Source: Lutraria lutraria (lineage: Eukaryota; Mollusca; Bivalvia; Venerida; Mactridae). Taken from it: DNA of 64,000 nt. Within the stretch, counting starts at the first letter, position 1, and the number at the start of each line of letters is the position of its first letter. The notes below the pieces were generated by a model that searched no databases, was not told the origin of the DNA, and saw only the letters and a list, made by a program, of their open reading frames with translations. The stretch covers positions 35,194,366-35,258,365 of the forward strand of contig OZ026833.1 of the NCBI GenBank assembly GCA_964023205.1, written 5' to 3'. Below, in pieces: positions 40,401-46,739 of this stretch. A program made the position numbers and the translations under genes.

Positions 40401-43400
40401 TTTTGTGTATTACTTTACACAAGTTTGACTCGCAATTGTTTCAATTATCAGCAATGAACATTAAAAAAGTTGGTGCAGTACTTTGTTTAATTAAAGTCAA
40501 AATAGAGCGCCCATCTCGATAAAATCCGTAACTGCAAGGATATTTTTTGTTACATAAGATTTAGTTAGGATTTTTGTATTAAATATTATTGCATTTTTAT
40601 ATAATATGTAAAAATGAATGTAAATATTTAAGGAAACGGTTGTTTATCATCTGGTATCTTGTTTGCTCTTCTTGACAAAAGATCGGTGAAAACTGATTCT
40701 ATACAGTAACAGTAATAACAGATAATTATTACTGAAATCACATGTTTGATCTGCAGTAAGTCTGATTGCAAAATTATTCAAAGAATTGCTCCAGTTAAAC
40801 TCATTGTTATAGAAAACTTGCACAATGTCTATCTATCCTCATAACTCATAACTTTCATGAGCCCTAAACAATGTAACCGCGGAATGATATCCTGTGACTG
40901 TTAAATGTTGAATCTTGGCAGCATTTACTGACAGTGAATTGCGCACTTATTAAATTTAAAATCATGACATCGTTAAATGCCGAACGTTAGAAATCATTTT
41001 TAACCTCAACATTACTGCCGTTTGAAAGTATAAATACCCAGATACAACAGCATAGTATGGCTATAACAATATAGAATATTATTACACAACACAGGGTTTA
41101 TATGCTTAACAGTATAAGGAGAATTACTCAGAAGCGAAACACTCAAATCCTTACAAATTAGAAAAAAATGAAAAAGTAAAGAAAAGAGTCAAACACATTT
41201 GCACATGTCCATGACTACACTGAAAACGCCAAAACGCCAGGCAGCGTGTATGTACAGGACCAAGACATATAATGTAGTGGAAAAATTAAACATAGATTGA
41301 GACCAGTTCCACTGTGATACAGTAAAAATGATACAAACTAAAGGAGCAGATCTATTGATTTAGTTTAACTTATAGAAAAGAATACCAATGTCATATAGGA
41401 ATAGGTTAACGCAAAAATAAAGATCAGAATAATACAAAAAAGCCATTCTAATTGTATCGTGCTTTCCAACATAGAAAAGGGCAAAGCCTGATCGTAAGAA
41501 TCATCCTCAAGAAAAATATCTCTTATGAAGATGTTACTTTGATTATGTAGAAGATGGTGATGGGACTGATGTACAGAAGGCATAAACTGTGTACAGATTA
41601 TCTAAATGTTTCTATTCGTCTTTGATATTGAAAGATCCATCATGAAATATGACTATGAAGAGATCAACGGAACAGGGACTAATAGAAATAATAATGATAA
41701 AATATGTGTAGGAAGAAGTGCTTAAACATGTTGCAAAGGTTTATGGCTGTCTATTTTCGTTCTTGTGCTACACTTTGATTTTAAAGATGTATTTGTTTAT
41801 TTTAACTTAACAAGGTGTCGATGTTATCCATGTCTATATACTAATGGATAGGGTCTGTACAGTAACACATAGTCTGGTCAGAATAAGATATCTTAGTAAC
41901 TGAATCAGTCTGTGCTTGTTAAGAAAAATGAATATTTCTGAGCACTCACAATAAAGCATAATTTAATCAAATAAAGTCACATTAAATTATTTTAGAAATC
42001 ACTTTGAAAATGTCTTTATTGTTACATGTTTTCCTTGCAATAACAATTAATCTTTCTCAACGTATTTTTATAATATTTATGTAACATATGCATATTATGT
42101 TAAAAGGTATGATATCAAACATGTTCATTCGTCATACGTTGTGTTGTGGATTAACACATCAGTTTTTAATTTCACAAATAATCAAGGAATGCACCTCAGT
42201 TGTCTTTGCAGTTACGTCGTCCTTGATGTTATGCATTTGTCCTTAGTGTTATTATGATAAAAATTGTGCAAAAAATAGTAAAGGCTAATAATTTATAAGA
42301 ATCAAGACTCCTGATTTCAGAGTATAACGTAAGGTTTATCAGTTGAATGTATTTAGTTGACGAACATAGAAACATTTCACTTGATAAATAGTTATATATT
42401 CATTTCCAAGAGGCCTTTTATTACCTACATGACGTATTGTTATATTGACGAAAAGTTATGTCAGATTTGTTTTCTTTTCTTGGTACGCACTTACTGAGTT
42501 TCCTAAATGAATACTATAAGTGTTGTAGGATCGCAACTATATCATGATAAAAAACATCAAGCTTTCCATATCGTTACGTTAAGGACATACTAGTGGTAGT
42601 CATGTTTGATAGAGCCTAGGACAACAACTTGTAAATGATTTTAGGGTTGTCAGTCATGATTCCCATTATTGCATGAATTTTCCTACAAGAAAAATACCAT
42701 TTTCGGCATTTTATGATATTGATTTTTTAAATTTTCTTCATCCAAAATCTGCCCAAATTTGATATTGACTCATCACTTACAGACAATTCAGTATCAATTT
42801 TCTTTGTTTCGACGTTTTAAAGATGTACTACTAAAGTTAATTTGTTCGTTTTCTTTAGTAGCTTTTTTAAATTTAAATTACACTTGGTCGCATTCCATCA
42901 TTAAACTCTTGAAATTGTATATATTTTGTAAGGTAACAGAATAATAACAAACTAATACACATTGTTTTTCATCTTCAATGTCATTTAAATATTAACATAT
43001 TTCACAAATTCTTCATTTCTTTTCATGTTGCTATGGCGAGTTTCAGAAAAAAACACAGTAAATGTTTAATATTTTGTGATTTCTATTTTCAATACTATTT
43101 AGATAGTGCGAATTAAAAAATAAGTATTTTATTGCTCCAAATAATGACAATTGTATACACTAATCGATATCTGCACTCAACTGTTTTATGTCCTACATAA
43201 GTTGTTCAAAAGTTTGTATTGTCAAAGCTGCATAATTTCATTTATTTTTAGCTTCGGTGAGATACGACCATAGGCTACCAGTGTTTGAAGATACCCGCAC
43301 AGACCCTTTACTACGTAATACTTATTTTTACACTCTGAAGCACTGTCAAATATTATGTTGATTACATGTAAAATAACAACAAATAAAGTTTCAAATAGAT

Positions 43401-46322
43401 TTTGTTTGACAATGTTTCAGAGTGTAAAAAAATCTTGGGTAGTCGAGGGCCCGTTGAGGATCATCACACGCCGGTAGCCTGTGGATCCGATTACTTCCGT
43501 TCGTCATACCAGTTGTAGAAGGTTCAATTGTATTTAAAGATCTGCTACATAATATTAAATAAACATGCGGAATGGGACTTTTGAACACTATGCCTGTTTT
43601 CAACCATTTGTTTTGATACAAATGTGTATAAAATACAATTTTGTTTTTATGTTGAAATTATTTTAAGAAATGTTTCGTAATTATTCTAAAATAATGATAT
43701 ATATACATAGGATGTCTTCCGGATTCTGCGTATACTGCAAGTACATTAGTACACACACCTGTAAATTCATTCTTTGAAGGTTCAAGTAGCTGTCAGCATA
43801 GTGACAAGAAGTCAAGTGATGAACAGAAACCCCAAAACAAAGGTAAATTATATGAATGATACAAAGACTCAATACTTGAATACAGTGCGCGATGACTGTA
43901 GTAAAACATTTCTCTTGAATTTCGTACATGTAATACAAAAGCTGAGGACACAGGAAATGACTCATTTAGCTGTTTGTGTCTTCTATATGTCAAAGGTAAT
44001 ATATCTATTTATCTTAGTTTTAAAGACAGTTTGTAAAACTTTTAATATATATATATATGTTAAGTGCATATTGTTTGGTATGTAAAGACTTAATACGTAT
44101 AGGGTGTATTCTATTCCCGTTTATTTCACAATACTGAACCAATATACCAAATAAAGATCGAACATGTTCAGCAACGGAAAAATAAATCATTCAATTTCCC
44201 AAGTTGTTCAATTAGTAAATGCAAATATATTTCATTATGTGATACTGAATGCAATGCGGTTACTATAAGTGGTCAGTGTCCGTGGACAATAATCTTACCT
44301 ACCGACAGTTGTTTTTATGTAATAATTTAAATTATATTGAACCCTATGACGTTCCATCTTATCCGCAAAAATAAGATTATTTAAGGTACATTTGACAATT
44401 ATCTCACTATTTGGCCAGAACCAATATCACTCAGTCACGTAAAATTATCCGTTAACAACATATAATATGTGCAATTCTTATTTCCATGTCACATGATCTG
44501 TTAAGACAACCAGGAAATTAATTCAAAACAAAAAGTGCTATATATATCATCCGATTCAATTTAAGAACATGATCCTAAATGCATAGTTTTAAATGATATT
44601 GCATAGTTTTCAAAGACAAAAATACTATCAATGTGACAGTAATGTAATATATACATGGAAAAGTGAATTGCCGATTCAAAGCCCTTGATAATTATTTATT
44701 GTATTTCATTTTCAGAAAGGACTAGTTGGACATGGTCAGATCCGGAAATTGAACAATTTACCTCAGGTACAAATTACATTACAGTGAACTATACAGTATC
44801 GATATCAAAGCAATTTCAAAACGAAAATTTACTGCACTTAATGTAAGCAGCACTGGAATGCATAACAAGATAACGTTTCACAGTATCCGGTGTTGTACAA
44901 TCTTATAAGAAGGAACGCCGGTACTTAAGTAACGTTATGAACAGCAGGATAAATTATATCCCATAGAATACATAGTCCGTAATTGAAACGACAAGGCTTT
45001 ACGTTGTACTTACATACACACTATTAAAGGCGAAAGATCATTATTTTGGAAAACCAAAATCCCAACTTATTTACATTCCATTTAAACACCCAACAGTCGA
45101 TATTTACATGCATGTTTGGATTTTAACAAAATAAATGTCTGCAACTTTCACACGAGTATGTATTTTTTCTTACCTAAGTTCATTTACTTTAGGTGCAGAC
45201 TATATTAAAGAGCAACTGAAGAAACGAGGAAAAGATGAGTTGAAATTTATTATAGAAGAAGCAGATAAAATGGAAGTGCAGCCATTAGCGATTGGTGTTA
45301 TAGGCACCAGTGGACAAGGAAAATCAACACTTATCAATACGTTGAGAGACTTACTTGATTCTGATGAAGATGGGGCACCTGTAGGTGAAACTGAGACAAC
45401 AACAAAGTGTAGAGCTTACAGACATCCGGTATATCCTAAGCTGGTATTTTGGGACATCCCTGGTGTAGGAACAAACAACTTTAAAAGAGAAACGTATTTA
45501 TCAGATATTAAATTTGAGAAGTATGACTTCTACCTTATTTGTTCGTGCTCACGATCTACTGAAGATGACCGTTGGTTGATCGAGGAAATAAAAAAGGGCG
45601 AAAAGGAATGCTATTTTTTGCGCACAAAAGTTGATCAAGATATAGATAATGCTAAGAGAAGAAACAAAAACATAAGCGAAACGCTAGATGAAATAAGAAA
45701 AAGTTGCCATGTAGACCTTGGCCAAGAGCGCAAGGTTTTTTTGTTAGATTGTCGCGAAAAATACCAATACGATTTCCCAGAATTTCTGAAAACACTGTGT
45801 GCCGATGCCCCACAAGAACAAAAACGTTCGCTGACACTAGGTCTCGTATCTGTAGAAATGATTGAAAAAAAAGCCATGTATCTTAAGAGTGAAATTTGGA
45901 AAACGATGAGTCTGTCGGCGTTTGGTAATGTTGTCATACCTGAGTTTTCATTTGGGATAGATTCGGCTCTTATCTACCGAAAACTAGAAGAGTATCAAAA
46001 GCAATTTGAATTAACAGATGCACATATAAGGAAATACGCTAAATTGATTGGCCTACCGGAAACAGAATTCCGGAGAACTGCTGAGCTCAAAATAAATTTT
46101 GACTTTATACGAAAACAGGGTATAAACTATTTGATCAAATTTGTCGCTGGTGGTGTGATAACAGAAGACAACGATCCGTTTGTGTCCTTAGTTGGTATTG
46201 GCATTGTCGTGGGTATGGCCTTTAGGACAACAGGTAAAATACTGGAAAAAATATTAGATGACTGTAGACATGATGCAATTGCAATATTTAAGCTCGTAAA
46301 CGCTCGACAAACTAATAATTGA
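13381..46322 (+). CDS. CIDE-N-like/IRG GTPase fusion gene with phase-1 linker cassettes (whole model)
   Basis: Predicted product: an N-terminal CIDE-N/ubiquitin-fold-like domain (residues about 1-79), an acidic, Ser/Gln/Lys-rich linker built from cassettes A, B and C, and a C-terminal immunity-related GTPase. All visible exons give 1878 nt (625 aa); with only the third module, 1482 nt (493 aa). Every junction has phase 1, so each model stays in frame. IRGs are known in vertebrates as interferon-inducible GTPases acting on pathogen vacuoles and membranes; CIDE-N domains mediate homotypic assembly in DFF/CIDE proteins. A role in cell-autonomous defence or death is inference. Main doubt: a 20 kb gap separates modules 2 and 3, so two adjacent paralogues (one lacking its GTPase exon, one lacking its CIDE exons) cannot be ruled out. 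No regulatory sites identified. Confidence 0.6.
13662..13796 (+). CDS. Exon 2: remainder of CIDE-N-like domain
   Basis: Acceptor CTTATCTAG|GTAAAG, donor AAACATG|GTAATG; 135 nt, phase 1 at both ends. It encodes the helix end KETFEY, the strand VVFVLEESDD (matching the LVLEEDG strand and acidic turn of CIDE-N), a helix KSVFECLEN and a last strand TKLKMK. The domain length (about 79 residues with exon 1) fits CIDE-N. Partial decayed copies of this exon lie at 18810-18880 and 24320-24390. Confidence 0.65.
14026..14790. repeat. Intronic element framed by GTCGAGCCCG / GGGCTCGAC with internal tandem units
   Basis: It starts TTTTTGTCGAGCCCGCCTGC ... GAGCTCGACTTAG and ends GGGCTCGACATGTTGCCCTT GGGCTTCTAG. 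An (AGTG)n microsatellite at 14098-14120 is followed by four diverged units (GGGCTGTATCTCCCTTATGC; at about 14140, 14326, 14488 and 14628), each with CAAAGGTCAAGGTCACACTT. It sits in intron 2. I recognise the frame sequences as a repeat type common in bivalves. Confidence 0.65.
15668..15760. repeat. Dispersed repeat R3, second copy
   Basis: Matches 8895-9000 and ends at the left edge of duplication copy 1. Confidence 0.5.
15815..15917. repeat. Short inverted-repeat (MITE-like) element
   Basis: ACAGTGCAACCTC at 15815-15827 is the exact reverse complement of GAGGTTGCACTGT at 15905-15917. 103 bp overall, no ORF. Its twin is at 21144-21247. Confidence 0.7.
16641..16706 (+). CDS. Linker exon A1
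   Basis: T-rich tract and AG acceptor, donor CAGACAG|GTAGAA; 66 nt, phase 1-1. It encodes GLTSTHTSGQKSEDDDKEPK plus QT: hydrophilic, acidic, probably disordered. Copies: A2 (21967), A3 (22153) and the diverged A4 (43780). Unspliced, the wrong frame contains a stop, so phase 1 decides the reading. Confidence 0.6.
17158..17220 (+). CDS. Linker exon B1
   Basis: Acceptor ATCTTTAAAG, donor AATACAG|GTATTA; 63 nt, phase 1-1. It encodes DPKQTSDQDKEQVVKTVNAN plus T, polar and disordered in character. Its start repeats the (P)KQT of exon A's end, suggesting that A and B may themselves be related. Copies: B2 (22670) and the decayed B4 (44157). Confidence 0.55.
17874..17909 (+). CDS. Linker micro-exon C1
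   Basis: Acceptor TATTTCTTTTTTAG, donor ATGTCAG|GTAAAA; 36 nt, phase 1-1. It encodes ETSSWSDPENMS. The TSxWSDPE core is the most conserved linker piece in all three modules (C2 ETSSWSDPENIS; C4 with TSWTWSDPE), so it may be a short binding motif. Confidence 0.6.
18375..18700. repeat. Dispersed repeat R1 within copy 1
   Basis: TTACGTAATAAACAGCGAGG, GTAGTTATCGTTGTCC and TTATAGAAGACCAACCAAA match 12040-12270. Non-coding. Confidence 0.6.
18810..18880 (+). pseudogene. Relic of CIDE-like exon 2 in copy 1
   Basis: TATCTAG|TTAAAGAACAATTTGAATATCCACTT resembles the start of exon 2 (TATCTAG|GTAAAGAAACATTTGAATATCCACCT region), then diverges. In phase 1 it reads KEQFEYP and about 16 unrelated residues to a good donor GCGAG|GTATGT. 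At 71 nt it would leave the exon in phase 0, so inclusion would break the phase-1 rule. Hence a decayed exon is more likely than a functional one. Confidence 0.5.
19315..21091. other. Single-copy intron between the two duplicated segments; nothing recognised
   Basis: AT-rich, with no exon fitting the phase-1 cassette pattern. A Ser/Asp-type phrase repeated at 19975-20040 (CTCGACT, three times) is low complexity only. Confidence 0.5.
21144..21247. repeat. Short inverted-repeat element, copy 2
   Basis: Same ACAGTGCAACCTC / GAGGTTGCACTGT ends as at 15815-15917, duplicated along with the segment. Confidence 0.7.
21967..22032 (+). CDS. Linker exon A2
   Basis: As A1 (66 nt, phase 1-1, acceptor TTTGAAG, donor ACAG|GTAAAA, which is closer to consensus than A1's GTAGAA). 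One residue differs (Gln for His at position 6 of the cassette). Confidence 0.6.
22153..22218 (+). CDS. Linker exon A3
   Basis: Tandem twin of A2 with intact acceptor and donor (ACAG|GTAGAA), phase 1-1. It keeps the His of A1 and has Met in place of the first Lys. A2 and A3 are 120 bp apart, a short intron for this gene, so they may be used together or as alternatives. Confidence 0.55.
22670..22732 (+). CDS. Linker exon B2
   Basis: As B1 (63 nt, phase 1-1, acceptor TTTAAAG, donor ATACAG|GTATTA). One change, Ala to Glu, near the end (NENT). Confidence 0.55.
23384..23419 (+). CDS. Linker micro-exon C2
   Basis: As C1 (36 nt, phase 1-1): ETSSWSDPENIS, with Met to Ile the only residue change. 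Acceptor TATTTTAG, donor TCAG|GTAAAA. Confidence 0.55.
23880..24215. repeat. Dispersed repeat R1 within copy 2
   Basis: Duplicate of 18375-18700. Confidence 0.6.
24320..24390 (+). pseudogene. Relic of CIDE-like exon 2 in copy 2
   Basis: Identical layout to 18810-18880 (TATCTAG acceptor, KEQFEYP start, GCGAG|GTATGT donor, 71 nt). It was present before the large duplication. Confidence 0.5.
24824..26697. other. No gene recognised
   Basis: AT-rich sequence with a tRNA-like relic (separate entry), a run of about a dozen G at 25983-25995 and an AGACTTCT-rich stretch at 26185-26235. The opposite-strand frames at 25276-25464 and 25369-25566 are overlapping chance ORFs. Confidence 0.45.
25114..25182 (+). 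tRNA. tRNA-Gly-like relic (pseudogene or SINE head)
   Basis: GCCAGTGGTTCAGTGGTAAG followed by ATTCTCGC is a near-standard tRNA-Gly 5' half with a good A box. The 3' half CCCTGGGTTCTAACTACGG is a damaged B box and T-arm (GGTTCTAA for GGTTCGAA). The 3' acceptor strand does not pair with GCCAGTG. So it is not a working tRNA; it is a pseudogene or the head of a tRNA-derived SINE. Confidence 0.5.
26698..29420 (-). pseudogene. Broken copy of a multi-copy invertebrate protein family of mobile-element type
   Basis: Minus-strand frames, in order: about 29330-29240 a Cys/His start (HYIHTQCRRDYKLSR); 29030-28824 a helical part; 28692-28384 with CDNVNHDIGTLNGNGTYHGM; 28104-27895 with ILRLGAFHIQMNFLGTIGNL and GSGLKELLETAFAPNA; near 27230-27070 a piece in several frames; 26982-26698 with IDHNPFIE, NIETGV, and a YTFKISKQTVTLTGSCSGKV block. 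I recognise this motif order from long, highly repeated proteins of unknown function in molluscs and cnidarians; I have no safe family name. Stops and frame changes between blocks show it is dead. It lies antisense inside the 20 kb gap of the fusion gene model. Confidence 0.6.
29421..31092. other. No gene recognised
   Basis: AT-rich. The phrase GATAACGAAGATTT recurs three times (29770-29810, 30133) as low-level repetition. The 70-codon plus frame at 30211-30423 has no family pattern. Confidence 0.45.
31093..31561. repeat. MITE-like element with about 50 bp inverted ends
   Basis: The left end AACCAGAGTTGTCGTT ... CCTCTGTCAATGTCT matches the reverse complement of the right end GAGACGTTGACAGAGG ... 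AACGACAACTCTTGGTT over about 50 bp, roughly three-quarters identical. About 470 bp, no ORF. Confidence 0.6.
31655..32170. repeat. Tandem repeat, about four diverged units of 110-175 bp
   Basis: Units start at the phrase CAGGTCAAGTT (near 31663, 31773, 31946, 32098), followed by CGATATCCGGT, AACATTTTCACAGGAGTTAT and a CCTTTTTGACTTAA-like phrase. Non-coding; similar tandem units are common in bivalve genomes as I recall them. Confidence 0.6.
32171..35074. other. No gene recognised; recurring CTTGCAGTAAC phrases
   Basis: AT-rich; the small plus frames (33239-33448, 33461-33664, 33881-34105, 34345-34545) are low-complexity with no domain pattern. From 33904 on, the phrase CCTTGCAGTAAC and its reverse complement recur (33905, 33942, 34133, 34520, 34870), as described in the findings. 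Confidence 0.4.
35075..36223. mobile_element. 1.14 kb non-autonomous DNA element with TTAA target sites
   Basis: TTAA (35075-35078) is followed by GGGTGATCACTC (35079-35090); at the other end GAGTGATCACCC (36208-36219) is followed by TTAA (36220-36223). The inverted ends match for 12 bp and, after one mismatch, for a few bases more. TTAA duplication is the hallmark of piggyBac and some other DNA transposon superfamilies. The interior has no transposase frame, so it is non-autonomous or decayed. Confidence 0.7.
36465..36526. repeat. 31 bp direct repeat, two units
   Basis: GGCCAATGCGTTGTAGTGTG ACAGCACCTTA at 36465 is followed directly by a second copy at 36496 with one or two changes. Confidence 0.8.
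37645..37686. repeat. Perfect 13 bp hairpin
   Basis: GCGATAGTTCGAA (37645-37657) and TTCGAACTATCGC (37674-37686) are exact reverse complements around a 16 nt loop. GCGATAGTT also occurs just upstream at 37628. Possibly the end of an inverted-repeat element. Confidence 0.7.
38007..38592 (-). pseudogene. Tc1-like transposase, N-terminal half, broken
   Basis: Minus-strand frames: 38592-38353 begins MSRLNVTDRCRAIGMVEAG and contains WRRYQQYGTIRDRGQSG and RQDRYIR, the paired-like DNA-binding region of Tc1-type transposases. After a shift, TVRNRLLE appears near 38310, then 38276-38007 contains RFAWCRRH, DWAHVLFMDESNFHFDSSDS and RVFRRI, that is, the first catalytic Asp (FMDES). The remaining catalytic Asp and Glu/Asp region is absent; the frame runs into unrelated sequence. 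Dead, truncated to about half of the usual 340 residues. Confidence 0.85.
38593..43779. other. Long stretch without recognisable gene
   Basis: AT-rich. Small frames (39374-39607, 39394-39708, 40108-40365, 41365-41583, 42759-42944, 43391-43621) are unsupported. The GTTACTGCAAGGA phrase of the 34 kb region recurs near 40347, 40367, 40528 and 42205. Under the single-gene model this is part of a 20 kb intron. Confidence 0.4.
43780..43842 (+). CDS. Linker exon A4 (diverged, module 3)
   Basis: Acceptor TTCTTTGAAG as in A1-A3, donor AACAAAG|GTAAAT; 63 nt, phase 1-1. It encodes a cassette matching the A pattern (SGQKSEDDDKEPKQ in A1; SDKKSSDEQKPQN here). The downstream intron start (TATGAATG, then ACAAA) also matches copy 1, so this is a true paralogue and not chance. 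Confidence 0.6.
44157..44230 (+). pseudogene. Decayed linker exon B4 (module 3)
   Basis: ATAAAG|ATCGAACATGTTCAGCAA aligns with B1's TTAAAG|ATCCAAAACAGACTTCT region, and CAAGTTGTTCAATTAGTAAATGC with B1's CAAGTCGTTAAAACTGTCAACGC. The intron after it (GATACTGAATGCAATGCGGTT) also matches (GATACCGAATGTTATGCGATT). The donor ACAG|GTATT has become ATATATT, so splicing is lost. Confidence 0.55.
44716..44766 (+). CDS. Linker micro-exon C4 (diverged, module 3)
   Basis: Acceptor TTTCATTTTCAG, donor ACCTCAG|GTACAA; 51 nt, phase 1-1. It encodes ERTSWTWSDPEIEQFTS, the TSxWSDPE core extended by five residues. The following intron (TAAGCAGCACTGG; ATTAAAGGCGA) matches the intron after C1 (TAAGCAGCACTGGG; ATTAAAGGCGA). 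Confidence 0.65.
45193..46322 (+). CDS. Terminal exon: immunity-related GTPase (IRG) domain
   Basis: Acceptor TTTACTTTAG at 45192; 376 codons including the stop; phase 1 entry. Without splicing, the frame opens at 45135 (ATG), giving 395 aa, so an internal start is possible. Seen: helix GADYIKEQ; G1 GTSGQGKST (about 45303-45329, classical GKS type); TT of G2; G3 DIPGVG (45453) inside FWDIPGVGTNNF, an IRG hallmark; YDFYLICSCSR; G4 as RTKVDQD (TKVD for NKxD, typical of IRGs) at 45624; a KVFLLD-YDFP block; then the helical C-terminal half with a late hydrophobic segment (VSLVGIGIVVGMAF). Length fits full IRGs (about 400). It is very different from the decayed DNA around it: one long intact frame, no introns. 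IRGs bind GTP/GDP and act on membranes in cell-autonomous immunity. Confidence 0.93.
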
Positions 46323-46739
46323 ATGACAATATTCACAGGACATAATCATACTTTGTCTGGCTATCAGTTCAACGCATAGCTAATATATCAGTTCAGAGCG
46401 TAATGCATCTGTTACGTTGGAATAAGACGTTTAAAGCTACTTGTATGTAGACAATAGCATTTTATTTCACAGAAATATAAAGTAAGGACATGAAACTTGA
46501 AATTTGAAAATTTGATTAAACGCCTATTTCTACATGTAAATACATACTAGTATTCAATGGCGTTGTACAATGAAAAACAAAAACAAGAAAATAGATGAAA
46601 ATACACAAATATACACTTCAGAATGCACATGTAGTAGACAAGTTTATCAATTACACACAGTTAAAATAGTGCAAAATAATTCTTGAAGTAGAACGATTTC
46701 AATTTATGTTTGAAAATGTCTACAGAATCACATTGTCTC
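46323..46739 (+). other. 3' flank of the GTPase exon
   Basis: No AATAAA appears in the first 240 bp; AATATA near 46484 and ATTAAA near 46515 are the nearest poly(A)-signal variants. The antisense LINE begins some 400 bp after the stop. Confidence 0.35.

Noticed and set aside
43391..43621. 76-codon minus ORF with RIHRLPACDDPQRALDYP
   Set aside because: Composition is less AT-driven than its neighbours, but I know no family with it and it lacks splice context.
45135..45192. Start codon at 45135 opening a 395-residue IRG ORF
   Set aside because: The 19 extra residues lie before a good acceptor (TTTACTTTAG) and look like intron; phase and cassette evidence favour splicing. Kept only as a possible alternative start.
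45635..46336. Antisense ORFs over the GTPase exon (45635-45937, 45652-45837, 46127-46336)
   Set aside because: Shadows of the strongly supported plus-strand IRG frame.
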